Part shown: in pieces, positions 1 to 7,660 of the stretch
Layout of the letters: each line of letters opens with the position of its first letter
Numbering within the stretch: position 1 is the first letter of the stretch
Source of the DNA: Pseudomonadota bacterium
GTDB lineage: Bacteria > Pseudomonadota > Alphaproteobacteria > Micropepsales > Micropepsaceae
Length of the DNA stretch: 39,389 nt
Assembly (NCBI GenBank): GCA_021804785.1
Contig: JAJZGY010000022.1
Span: 1-39,389, forward strand
Reading direction: 5' to 3'
The notes under the pieces: model-generated
Databases searched by the model: none
Told to the model about the DNA's origin: nothing
The model's input: the letters and a program-made list of their open reading frames with translations, nothing else
Translations under genes and position numbers: made by a program

Positions 1-79
1 CCCCGCCATCCCCATATCGCCCCGGGGAAGACTTGCGTTGCACCTCTACGGCGGTGAGTCGGTTCTGCTGCCGGGCCAT
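1..79 (-). CDS. Tyrosine recombinase/integrase, N-terminus only (runs off left edge)
   Basis: Reading the minus strand from the ATG at 79 gives 26 codons without a stop. They begin MARQQNRLTAVEV and end with PGRYGDGG, which resembles the N-terminal arm-DNA-binding domain (DUF4102 type) of phage and island tyrosine integrases, where a conserved 'LT...V....PGRYxDGGGLYL' stretch sits at the start. A good ribosome binding site, GGAGGAG at 84-90, lies just upstream. The catalytic domain is outside the window. The gene points away from tRNA-Ser (240-332) and starts about 160 bp from its 3' end, the usual layout of an element integrated into a tRNA gene. Only 26 residues are visible, so the family call rests on one short motif plus context. 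Confidence 0.75.
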   Translation of the reverse strand, partial: MARQQNRLTAVEVQRKSSPGRYGDGG

Positions 80-90
80 GGGGCTCCTCC

Positions 91-117
91 ATCTGAGGTA
101 CAATCTGAGGTACAATC
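91..117. repeat. 12-bp tandem repeat upstream of the integrase start
   Basis: The unit ATCTGAGGTACA occurs twice head to tail (91-102 and 103-114), followed by the first three bases of a third copy. It abuts the integrase ribosome binding site (84-90), so it lies in the integrase leader or promoter. Direct repeats here could be arm-type integrase or excisionase sites, or an operator; that role is inference. Confidence 0.7.
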
Positions 118-170
118 AGATCCCCGCTTGACCGCTATCGGGCGACACGGAGTCGGACAGCTAAGCACCG

Positions 171-197
171 AAAAAAGCCCATTTCACGGGCTTTTTC
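171..197 (-). terminator. Rho-independent terminator of tRNA-Ser
   Basis: AAAAAGCCC (from 172) pairs with GGGCTTTTT across a 7-nt loop. Read on the minus strand, the stem is followed by a T-run, and it lies about 45 nt beyond the tRNA 3' end. Confidence 0.75.
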
Positions 198-239
198 GAG
201 ATGATCTCGGACGTTGATGTACGTGGAGGGAGAGTATAT

Positions 240-332
240 TGGCGGACAGGGAGGGATTCGAACCCTCGAAACGGCTCATCACCGTTTACACACTTTCCAG
301 GCGTGCGCCTTCAACCGCTCGGCCACCTGTCC
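240..332 (-). tRNA. tRNA-Ser, anticodon GGA
   Basis: The minus strand starts GGACAGGTGGCCGAGCGG. It has the anticodon loop CTGGAAA between CACGC and GTGTG stems (anticodon GGA, reading UCC and UCU), a long variable arm with an AAACGG/CCGTTT stem as expected for a class II tRNA, the T-loop GGTTCGAATCC, and an acceptor stem GGACAGG/CCTGTCC. The discriminator G is followed by an encoded CCA (240-242). The gene is complete, so if an element is integrated at its 3' end the tRNA has been rebuilt, as is usual for such insertions. Confidence 0.97.
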
Positions 333-368
333 ACATCCGGGAGGCTAGCCTCTGCCGGGAGGGGCGGG

Positions 369-396
369 AATATACCTAGTTGGATTGGTACGGCAA
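369..396 (-). promoter_or_regulatory. Sigma-70-type promoter of tRNA-Ser
   Basis: On the minus strand TTGCCG (391-396) is followed after 16 nt by TATATT (369-374), about 37 nt upstream of the tRNA 5' end. Both the spacing and the distance fit a strong stable-RNA promoter. Confidence 0.6.
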
Positions 397-505
397 GCGC
401 TACCTGGCGATTCTAAGAGCGTCTTCACTTCAAATGCCGCGCTTTGCACTTTGAGTAGTGATGATCCCGAACCCTGTGCCTATACGGTGCAAACCCGACA
501 ATCCG

Positions 506-832
506 TTACTGGGAGGATCCTTCGGAGGCTGCCGAAGCCCGGAGCATGGCGCGTTCACGCCAAATCAGGCGCAGGTTGCGGCTGTAAACCACCAGACCGG
601 TTGTCTGTCCAAGGATAAGCGCGGCGCTGCCAAGATGAACGGCATAAGCGGTCATTACGATACCGCCGAAGAGGCTGACATACCAAAAGCTTACGGGAAT
701 AACGCTGCGCCCTTCCACCTCGCTCTTGTACCACTGGATTATGAAACGGGAAGCAAACAGACCCTGTGCCCCAAGGCCTACTAACGCCCAGGTATGATCA
801 ACCGTGAACCAATTTGCCATGGCCGCACCCAT
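506..832 (-). CDS. LAB_N (lipid A biosynthesis N-terminal domain) membrane protein
   Basis: This 108-residue protein is nearly all LAB_N domain: about three hydrophobic helices with the family pattern QGLFASRF.IQW, SFWYVSLFGG and YSRNL. Such small proteins occur alone or fused to other envelope glycan enzymes and are usually encoded beside polyprenyl-phosphate glycosyltransferases. Its ATG overlaps the stop of the upstream GT2 gene (TGATG), so the two are translationally coupled. With that GT2 enzyme it probably helps to make or present a lipid-linked sugar at the inner membrane for the GT39 transferases encoded divergently. The domain is secure; the exact role (lipid-linked donor synthesis or flipping) is inference. 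Confidence 0.85.
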   Translation of the reverse strand: MGAAMANWFTVDHTWALVGLGAQGLFASRFIIQWYKSEVEGRSVIPVSFWYVSLFGGIVMTAYAVHLGSAALILGQTTGLVVYSRNLRLIWRERAMLRASAASEGSSQ

Positions 833-1557
833 CAGAGTTCCTCGGTCATTAATGCCCCACCACGAAAGCGGTGCTGTAGCCAGCGAACCCCTATGAGATC
901 GGTGATACCGACCAACGCACGGTCCCAGACACCATATTTGGAACTTCCATGAAGTCGAGGACGATGCGAGACGTTCACATAGTGAACCGCGTAGCCCTCG
1001 CGCAGCATCAACGTAATTAGGTAGCGATGCATGTGGTCGAAATAGGGCAGAGCCATGAACGCGGTACGCCGAAATGCCTTAAGGCCGCATCCCGTGTCCA
1101 CTGCTCCATCCCTCAAGATCCAGTTGCGAAAACGATTTGCGAACCGTGACGCCAGACGCTTTGCCCACTTGTCCTGGCGCCGCACACGGGTTCCGGCGAC
1201 CAGGCCGAGGCCAGCACCTCCGTCGCGTATCTCTGCAAGCAGCTTGGGCAGGTCGGCGGGGTCATTCTGGCCGTCGCCGTCCAGGGTTGCAATGATCTCG
1301 CCACTAGCTGCGTTAACGCCTGTTCTTAGCGCGCGGCTTTGCCCTGCGTTGCGCTCATGCCGAAGAATTCGCAAGTGCGGGACTTCTAGCTTCAGTTGGC
1401 TCAAGGCATTTGCTGTCCCGTCGGTCGAACCATCATCGACAAAGATGATTTCATAGGAGCGTTCCTTTGCAAGCGCTGCTGTGATCTCTCGGAACAGCGT
1501 CCCAACATTTTGGGCCTCGTCTTTGACGGGTACGACGATACTGAGTGCCATTGCCAT
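832..1557 (-). CDS. Glycosyltransferase family 2, dolichol/undecaprenyl-phosphate sugar synthase type
   Basis: This 241-residue GT-A enzyme resembles dolichyl-phosphate mannose synthase and ArnC/RgtE-type enzymes. Visible motifs are VVPVKDE near residue 8, the nucleotide-binding FVDDGSTDGT near 40, and the metal-binding LDGDGQND near 92. It lacks the C-terminal membrane helices of the ArnC branch and so looks like the short DPM1-like form. The expected reaction is transfer of a sugar from a nucleotide sugar to a polyprenyl phosphate on the cytoplasmic face. The product would serve as donor for the two GT39 proteins (1812-4960). It is co-transcribed with the LAB_N gene, which overlaps its stop codon. 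The sugar cannot be read from sequence. Confidence 0.88.
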   Translation of the reverse strand: MAMALSIVVPVKDEAQNVGTLFREITAALAKERSYEIIFVDDGSTDGTANALSQLKLEVPHLRILRHERNAGQSRALRTGVNAASGEIIATLDGDGQNDPADLPKLLAEIRDGGAGLGLVAGTRVRRQDKWAKRLASRFANRFRNWILRDGAVDTGCGLKAFRRTAFMALPYFDHMHRYLITLMLREGYAVHYVNVSHRPRLHGSSKYGVWDRALVGITDLIGVRWLQHRFRGGALMTEEL

Positions 1558-1811
1558 GGATTATCTTGTCCGTCCCTGTATTAAACTCCAGCCCAATCAG
1601 TCAATTGCCGAGGGAGGATACGGCAAGGTATGGCCGCTTGGGCCTTATAGCGGGAGTAAGCCCCCGGCAATAGACCGAATAACCCTCGCCATGTTAGGGC
1701 CCTGGCTGGACCGTTCCGGCCAAAGGACAGGGCTGTGCTAAACACTCAGCCTGGCCCCTTCTGTCCCTGTCCTCAGGCTCGGTAAGGGGTGTCAATTTAT
1801 GGGGACTTACT
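1558..1811. promoter_or_regulatory. Divergent promoter region between the GT2 and GT39 operons
   Basis: This 254-bp non-coding spacer serves both divergent transcripts. For the minus side, TTGACT (1599-1604) lies upstream of an A+T-rich TTTAATAC stretch, a weak promoter candidate. On the plus side GGACAGGG (1725-1732) is mirrored by CCCTGTCC (1765-1772), with a smaller nested AGCCTG/CAGGCT pair, so the leader of the GT39 transcript could fold. Confidence 0.4.
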
Positions 1812-3494
1812 TTGGCGGACGAAATTGTTCCAGTTGGACCTTTGAACTCAGGCTTGTGGGATCGGCTTGCTAGCCGCCCGTTCACCGTGCTCCTCCTGAT
1901 CTGCCTCCTGGCGTGGCTTCCCGGCTTTTTCAGTCTCCCGGTGCTTGACCGCGATGAAGCGCGCTTTGCCCAAGCGTCCAAGCAGATGGTGCAGAGCGGC
2001 GACTGGATCAACATTCGCTTCGGTCAGGAACCGCGTTACAAGAAACCCGCGGGGATCTACTGGCTCCAAGCGGCTGCCACGAAGATGCTTGGGCGGCCAC
2101 CCTATACCGCAATTTGGACTTACAGATTGCCATCCTTGCTAGGAGCGATGGCCGCGGTTCTTCTCACGTTCTGGTGTTTTCGGGCGCTCGCGCCTCCCAA
2201 GGCCGCTCTTGGCGCCGCCCTGATGTTGGGCTTATCGCTGGCCGTCAGCGCTGAGGCTCATATCGCGAAGACTGATGCCGTACTTTTGGCCTGCACTGTG
2301 GCGGCGCAGGGTATCGCCTTGAGGATCTATCTTCGCGCACGTGCGAAGGCGGCGCCTCTTTCCCTGCCTCTCATTTTGCTGGGTTGGGCGGCTGTGGCTG
2401 CGGGCATCCTGATAAAAGGTCCCGTAATCGTTGGGGTTCTGGCGCTAAGTGCGCTCTCTGTCTCACTTTGGGACCGCAATTGGGAGTGGCTTAAGCAGTG
2501 CCAGCCCGTGCTTGGCATTGCATTGGTTGTCGTACTCGTTGCGCCATGGCTCATTGCCATTGGTATCGTCAGTCACGGCCAATTTTTCGTGCGCGCTTTA
2601 GGTCATGATTTTGCCGCCAAGCTCGCCAATGGACAGGAGGGGCATGGTGCTCCTCCAGGCTATTACGTACTTCTCAGTACGATTACGCTTTGGCCTGCAA
2701 CGATTGGCGTCCTGCCGGGATTGAGTCGCGCGTTCGCATCGCGTGACAAGCCCGCGTTGCGATTCGTTTTGTCATGGACGGTCGCAAACTGGCTCTTGTT
2801 TGAGCTGGTTCCCACCAAGCTCCCACATTACATCCTTCCGATTTACCCACCTCTAGCAGCGCTTTCTGGACTTTGGCTGGCAGATATTGGTCCGCGCGGA
2901 AGATGGGAAAGCGTCCTTCGAAAGGCCGCCGCAATTCAGTTTGCTGTGGGCGCTACTATCTTGGCTATCGCCATCACTTACGCGCCCATGCGGTACGGCG
3001 AGGGCTCACCAATATGGTTACTGGGGCTTAGCGCGGTTGGAATTGCGGTTGCCGTCTTCTCAGCATATCAGCTGTGGCAAGAGCAACGTGGTATGGCGCT
3101 TCTGGCAGCGGTATTGGCCGCCTTGATCTTTTACCCCAGTTTAATGTGGGGTACGGCACCGAGGTTACAACGCATCTGGCTATCCCCGCGCCTGGCCAGG
3201 ATCGTCGACAGAGAGCGCCGTCCAGGTGATCCGCCGATCATCGTCAGCGGTTATGATGAGCCGAGTGTGATTTTTTTACTCGGCACCAACACGCGGATTG
3301 AGACTGGCGCGCGGGCGGCGCGCATCGCTGCGCAATCCGGTGGGCTCGTCCTTGTTGACCAATATCAGCGGGCAGCTTTTCTTGAGCAGATCGCTGAAAG
3401 TCACGTTCAGATTCGAATTGAAGGTGTTGTTAGAGGTGTAAACTATTCACGGGGACGCAAGGAAACCATTACTGTTTATCGGGTTACAGGATGA
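1812..3494 (+). CDS. ArnT-like GT39 membrane glycosyltransferase
   Basis: A 560-residue, highly hydrophobic protein of the PMT/ArnT (GT-C) superfamily, with roughly eleven or more membrane segments. The first periplasmic loop carries the family signature LDRDEARFAQASKQM (about residues 42-56), with the acidic pair expected to be catalytic, followed by PRYKKPAGIYWLQ. Enzymes of this type transfer a sugar from a polyprenyl-phosphate donor to lipid A, core sugars or other acceptors on the periplasmic side. The start is taken as TTG at 1812 because no in-frame ATG or GTG lies before the first membrane segment; this makes the start uncertain. The next GT39 gene overlaps its end (ATGA), so the two form an operon. 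Donor sugar and acceptor are unknown. Confidence 0.9.
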   Translation: MADEIVPVGPLNSGLWDRLASRPFTVLLLICLLAWLPGFFSLPVLDRDEARFAQASKQMVQSGDWINIRFGQEPRYKKPAGIYWLQAAATKMLGRPPYTAIWTYRLPSLLGAMAAVLLTFWCFRALAPPKAALGAALMLGLSLAVSAEAHIAKTDAVLLACTVAAQGIALRIYLRARAKAAPLSLPLILLGWAAVAAGILIKGPVIVGVLALSALSVSLWDRNWEWLKQCQPVLGIALVVVLVAPWLIAIGIVSHGQFFVRALGHDFAAKLANGQEGHGAPPGYYVLLSTITLWPATIGVLPGLSRAFASRDKPALRFVLSWTVANWLLFELVPTKLPHYILPIYPPLAALSGLWLADIGPRGRWESVLRKAAAIQFAVGATILAIAITYAPMRYGEGSPIWLLGLSAVGIAVAVFSAYQLWQEQRGMALLAAVLAALIFYPSLMWGTAPRLQRIWLSPRLARIVDRERRPGDPPIIVSGYDEPSVIFLLGTNTRIETGARAARIAAQSGGLVLVDQYQRAAFLEQIAESHVQIRIEGVVRGVNYSRGRKETITVYRVTG

Positions 3495-4960
3495 AATCCG
3501 AGCTGCGCACGCCTGAGTGGCAGGCCGTGTGGATTGCAGTCTGCGCTGTTGGCATTATTACGATTATCCGGGTGTGGCTTCTTATCATAACGCCGTTGCA
3601 GCTTTATCCTGACGAGGCGCAATATTGGTGGTGGGCTCAGCATCCAGCTCTAGGTTATTTCTCTAAACCGCCTCTGATCGCCTGGTGTATCTGGCTGGCC
3701 ACTCATGTTTTTGGTCGATCAGTCTGGGCCATTCGTCTTGCTTCGCCGTTGCTCCATGCGGGTACAGCCCTTCTAGTCTATGCCATTGCCAAACTTTTGG
3801 GTGGACGGCGTCTAGCCTTGTGGAGCACGCTGGCCTACGCGACGCTTCCCGGTGTTGCCTATTCATCTGGCCTGATGACCACCGATGTACCGCTCCTTTT
3901 TTTCTGGGCAATGGCTCTTTATGCGCTTTTGAGGGCGCTGGAGGAGCGTGGTTGGCGCTGGACAGCTATTTGCGGCGCGGCGATTGGATTAGGCATCCTC
4001 GCCAAATACGCCATGCTCTTCTTTGCAGTGGGGCTGCTTTTAGCGGCAACGATGTCAGTCAAAATACGGAAATTCGTCTTCGGCCGGCGTGGACTCTTGG
4101 CAGCAGCAATCGGGATTATACTGATCTCCCCCAATGCTTACTGGAATTGGCACCACCATTTTTTGACATTCGGGCACACCGCCGCCGATGCCGATTGGAG
4201 GGCCGCCAGCTTCAGCGTGAGCAATATGCTCTATTTCATGGCTGGACAATTTGGTGTGTTCGGTCCGCTGCTGATGGCGGGCTTTTTGATCGGACTTTGG
4301 CGTCTCTGGACCTCAGACCAACGGTCTGAAACCGAACTCTTGCTTGCCGTGATGGCGCTTCCCCCCCTTCTGGCGATGCTTGTGCAGAGTTTTATCTCGG
4401 TAGCCAACGCCAATTGGGCGGCACCGACATATATTTCTGCGACGCCTCTGGCGGTCATGGTGCTGATGGAGGCGCCATGGGCCCTGCTGGGATCCCTCGT
4501 TGTCGACGTGGCCGCCATGCTTTTGCTGTGGCTTGTTCTTATCTGGCCGGGTGTCGCCGGTGCGCTGGGCCAGGCCAACGCCTTCAAGCGTGAGGAGGGT
4601 TGGAGGCAACTGGGCCAAACGATCACCGCTGAAGTTCGCTCCCACCGCTATAACGTGATTGCGGCGGCCAACCGGTCTTTGCTGGCAGAGCTTACTTACT
4701 ATGCACCGTCCAGGCGGGTGCCGTTACGGGCTTGGGAGAAAAACGGGGTTGTCGCTAACAGCTTTGACATGACCATGCCTCTCTCGCGGCATGATAGCCA
4801 TGTGCTGTTGGTGCTGCTTCCACAGGAGGTCGGGGCGGTACTGCCCAGCTTCGAATCAGTCCGGCTCGTCCGGAAGCTTCAGATCCACGTTGGTGGCGGC
4901 ATCACCCGTACCGTGATGCTCTTTGAAGCGCGCAGCTTCAAGATCAGTCCCCGTCCGTAA
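3491..4960 (+). CDS. Second GT39 membrane glycosyltransferase
   Basis: A 489-residue polytopic GT-C protein starting within the ATGA overlap with the preceding gene. Its first loop has PDEAQYWWWAQHP and YFSKPPLIAW (about residues 38-65), the motif of the GT39 branch with a DEAxYW acidic site. It is clearly related to, but distinct from, the upstream protein, which has DRDEARFAQ and YKKP. The two therefore probably act on different acceptor positions or with different sugars, using lipid-linked donors made by the divergent GT2/LAB_N pair. The C-terminal part, about residues 370-489, is less hydrophobic and looks periplasmic. Confidence 0.88.
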   Translation: MKSELRTPEWQAVWIAVCAVGIITIIRVWLLIITPLQLYPDEAQYWWWAQHPALGYFSKPPLIAWCIWLATHVFGRSVWAIRLASPLLHAGTALLVYAIAKLLGGRRLALWSTLAYATLPGVAYSSGLMTTDVPLLFFWAMALYALLRALEERGWRWTAICGAAIGLGILAKYAMLFFAVGLLLAATMSVKIRKFVFGRRGLLAAAIGIILISPNAYWNWHHHFLTFGHTAADADWRAASFSVSNMLYFMAGQFGVFGPLLMAGFLIGLWRLWTSDQRSETELLLAVMALPPLLAMLVQSFISVANANWAAPTYISATPLAVMVLMEAPWALLGSLVVDVAAMLLLWLVLIWPGVAGALGQANAFKREEGWRQLGQTITAEVRSHRYNVIAAANRSLLAELTYYAPSRRVPLRAWEKNGVVANSFDMTMPLSRHDSHVLLVLLPQEVGAVLPSFESVRLVRKLQIHVGGGITRTVMLFEARSFKISPRP

Positions 4961-5232
4961 CAGGAATTCGTCACAGTGTTTGGGCAGGCAGCAGCAATCC
5001 CGTTGCCGGTCCACCGCGCGATTGATGTCCCCCGGTAGGGACCGAGTGAATTGTAGGGAAGAGATCAGTTTGATGTTTGCTTAAACGCGCCTTGCTAAGT
5101 TTTTTTGCGGACGGGGGAGGGTGGTGTGATTAGTAGTGCTTTTTTATTTGAGCAGACTTCAATAAAACTGATAAAAGTCATGACGAATTATTTATTCCAT
5201 TTGGGCGGTTCACAGTATTCGATACGGTTCTC

Positions 5233-5260
5233 TTGACGAATTGCGGAGACTGCATAAATA
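5233..5260 (+). promoter_or_regulatory. Candidate sigma-70 promoter of the kamA operon
   Basis: TTGACG (5233-5238) and TAAATA (5255-5260) are separated by 16 nt, at the end of an A+T-rich 280-bp spacer (4961-5240) that otherwise shows only T-runs and no gene. Transcription from it would start near 5267. That excludes the upstream TTG at 5241 as a start and supports translation from the ATG at 5346. Confidence 0.45.
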
Positions 5261-5345
5261 TCCGACCCAACGACGGTGCCGTGCGACGCTGGGCCAATGG
5301 GGTTCGGAGCTGCGGCACCCGATCAAGGAGCCAAGCGAGACCACA

Positions 5346-6650
5346 ATGAGTCTCCATCTGGTTCGGGGACACGATCTTAGGCCCCCGTCGCGGCAAGCCC
5401 GCAATCATTCAATCATCAACGAACAAAACATCGATCTACAGAAGGTGGCGGCAACAACAAAGCTCGGGTCGCAACGCTTTCCAGTGAGCGATACAAGCAA
5501 GCGCTTCTACCGTCGGTTCTGGCCAGAGAGTGGTCCGGGGGAGTGGAACGATTGGCACTGGCAGTTCCGCAATCGCGTTCGTAGCCCGGAAGAGTTGGCG
5601 CGGATTTTCAGGTTGTCTGCTGACGAACATGAGGCGGTCACAAACCACAAGGGCCCGCTTCCTGTCGGCATAACGCCCTATTATGCGTCCTTGATGTCGT
5701 TGGAGGACCCGCAGGAGCCTCTGCGGCGTACACATATCATGACGGGTAAGGAAGCCTTGCGTCTTCCTGGCGAAGCCGATGATCCACTGGGTGAGGATCA
5801 CGACACCGTAGTGCCGGGATTGGTGCACCGCTATCCAGATCGCGTGTTGTTTCTGACGACGGGTACATGTTCTACCTATTGTCGTTATTGTACCCGAGCA
5901 CGGGCAGTCGGAAATCCCGGCGGCGAGTACCAGTTTTCCCCAAAGCAGTGGGAACAGGCTCTGGCCTATCTGGCCGATCACACGGAAGTCCGTGATGTTC
6001 TCCTGTCTGGGGGTGATCCGCTCTCGATCGCCGATGACAAACTCGACTGGCTGCTAACCCGCTTGCGCGCCATTCCTCATATCGAGTTCCTGCGCATTGG
6101 TACGAAGATGCCGGTGGTTTTACCGCAGCGCATCACGCGCAGTCTGGTGAAGATGCTAAAGCGGCATCACCCATTGTGGATGAGCATTCATGTGACCCAT
6201 CCGCATGAGTTGACTTTGGAAGTGACGGAGGCCTTTGGCCGTTTGGCGGATGCCGGAATTCCCCTCGGCAGTCAGACGGTCCTCCTCAAGGGTATCAATG
6301 ATGACATAGGCGTCATGAAACCCTTGATGCAGGGTCTCCTGAAGCGTCGCGTCAAGCCTTACTATCTCTATCAATGTGATCCCATCCGAGGGTCAGGGCA
6401 TTTCCGCACCAGTGTTGAAAAGGGGTTGGAAATCATTGACGGGCTGCGAGGCCACACCACGGGCTATGCCTGTCCGCAGTTTGTCATTGACGCCCCTGGC
6501 GGTGGCGGCAAGATCCTGATGGCACCCAATGCAGTGGTTGGTCGAGATGGTGATGATCTGCTGCTGCGCAACTTTGAGGGTGCGGTCTACCGCTATCCCG
6601 ATCCGGAGGGGAGTATTGGCTCAGGTGCCGTGCGCCTTGCTGCGGAGTAG
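5346..6650 (+). CDS. kamA: Lysine 2,3-aminomutase-type radical SAM enzyme (KamA family)
   Basis: This 434-residue protein (clostridial lysine 2,3-aminomutase has about 416) converts an alpha- to a beta-amino acid using a 4Fe-4S cluster, SAM and PLP. The cluster motif CxxxCxxC is C175, C179 and C182. The PLP lysine is K389 in PGGGGK. D345 and D382 fall at the same spacing from that lysine as the two aspartates that bind the substrate side-chain amine in the clostridial enzyme (D293, D330, K337), which favours lysine or another diamino acid as substrate. It lacks the short form typical of EpmB, and no efp gene is adjacent. A longer reading from TTG 5241 is possible, but a promoter overlaps it. 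It heads a four-gene operon; the next gene starts 3 nt after its stop. Confidence 0.9.
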   Translation: MSLHLVRGHDLRPPSRQARNHSIINEQNIDLQKVAATTKLGSQRFPVSDTSKRFYRRFWPESGPGEWNDWHWQFRNRVRSPEELARIFRLSADEHEAVTNHKGPLPVGITPYYASLMSLEDPQEPLRRTHIMTGKEALRLPGEADDPLGEDHDTVVPGLVHRYPDRVLFLTTGTCSTYCRYCTRARAVGNPGGEYQFSPKQWEQALAYLADHTEVRDVLLSGGDPLSIADDKLDWLLTRLRAIPHIEFLRIGTKMPVVLPQRITRSLVKMLKRHHPLWMSIHVTHPHELTLEVTEAFGRLADAGIPLGSQTVLLKGINDDIGVMKPLMQGLLKRRVKPYYLYQCDPIRGSGHFRTSVEKGLEIIDGLRGHTTGYACPQFVIDAPGGGGKILMAPNAVVGRDGDDLLLRNFEGAVYRYPDPEGSIGSGAVRLAAE

Positions 6651-6653
6651 CCC

Positions 6654-7655
6654 ATGCGTATCGCTGTTACCTATGACTTGCGTAAGGACTATCTGGCGCT
6701 GGGTTACAGCGAAGAGGAAACGGCAGAATTTGACAGTGATCTGACAGTGGAGGCGCTTTGTGAGTCTCTAAGCGCGTTAGGATACGAACCGGTGCGGATC
6801 GGAAATATCCGCGCGCTGGTGATGCGCTTGGCGGCAGGTGAGCGCTGGGATGCGGCCTTCAACATCTGCGAGGGCCTCAAGGGGGTGTCCCGAGAGGCCC
6901 AGGTGCCGGCTCTCCTTGAAGCGTACGATATCCCATATGTGTTCTCTGATCCGCTCACCCTTGCGCTGTCGCTGGATAAGGCGATGGCCAAGCGCGTCGT
7001 CGCATCCCATGGCGTGCCCACTGCGGATTTTGCCGTGATCGAGCAGGAGAGCGAGGTTGACCAGATCGCCTTGCCTTACCCACTCTTTGCCAAGCCGGTT
7101 GCCGAGGGCTCGGGAAAGGGAGTTGATGCCCATTCTCTGGTACGTAACCCGGACGAACTTGCCCATACAGTGAGGGAGCTCGTTCGCCGCTTTCAGCAGC
7201 CGGTGCTAGTGGAAACCTATCTGTCGGGACCCGAGTTTACCGTTGGCATAACCGGTACGGGGGCGCTTGCGGAGGTACTCGGAGTCACTGAAATCCGCCC
7301 ATTGCCCAATTATGTCGGCCACGGTTACGGTCTCGCCAACAAGGAAACCGGCTGGGAAGACAAGGTAGAGATCCTTCTGGCCGATCCGGCTAATGCCGCT
7401 CAGGCTGCTGAAGTGGCTCTGGCGGCGTGGCGGGCGCTGCGCTGTCGCGACGGTGGGCGGGTAGATATTCGTTGCGACGGTTCTGGTAAGCACCATTTCA
7501 TAGAAATCAATCCGCTTGCTGGTATCCGGCCACATCACTCAGATCTCTGTCTGATGGCCGACAGGAAGGGCATCTCCTATCGAGAGTTGATCTCCCGCAT
7601 TATGGTATCCTTTGAGCAGCGTCAGCCGCACCTCAAGCGTCGCGCTGCAGCTTGA
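6654..7655 (+). CDS. ATP-grasp ligase, D-Ala-D-Ala ligase-like (first of two)
   Basis: A 333-residue protein with the full ATP-grasp layout. The N-terminal domain contains FNICEG (about 69-74, matching the FN..EG of Ddl). A glycine-rich ATP loop AKPVAEGSGKG lies at about 147-156, and the Mg-binding EIN (E284, N286) sits in FIEINPLAGI. Ddl-type enzymes form an acyl phosphate and join it to an amine. Context makes cell-wall Ddl unlikely: it sits 3 nt after the aminomutase gene, there are no mur genes nearby, and a second ligase follows. A beta-amino acid made by KamA is the natural guess for one substrate. The nearest general annotation would be 'D-alanine-D-alanine ligase-like protein'. Confidence 0.88.
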   Translation: MRIAVTYDLRKDYLALGYSEEETAEFDSDLTVEALCESLSALGYEPVRIGNIRALVMRLAAGERWDAAFNICEGLKGVSREAQVPALLEAYDIPYVFSDPLTLALSLDKAMAKRVVASHGVPTADFAVIEQESEVDQIALPYPLFAKPVAEGSGKGVDAHSLVRNPDELAHTVRELVRRFQQPVLVETYLSGPEFTVGITGTGALAEVLGVTEIRPLPNYVGHGYGLANKETGWEDKVEILLADPANAAQAAEVALAAWRALRCRDGGRVDIRCDGSGKHHFIEINPLAGIRPHHSDLCLMADRKGISYRELISRIMVSFEQRQPHLKRRAAA

Positions 7656-7660
7656 CGCGA

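Noticed and set aside
1786-1806. GGTGTCAATTTATGGGGAC resembling ends of REP-type elements
   Set aside because: A single copy with no partner transposase or inverted copy; too short to support a repeat call.
5241-5345. TTG start 105 nt upstream for kamA
   Set aside because: A promoter-like pair overlaps it and the added residues are not family-like; ATG 5346 gives a length close to known aminomutases.
6654-7655. Cell-wall D-Ala-D-Ala ligase (ddl)
   Set aside because: Similarity is real, but the context is an aminomutase operon with a second ligase and no murein genes, so the symbol was not assigned.
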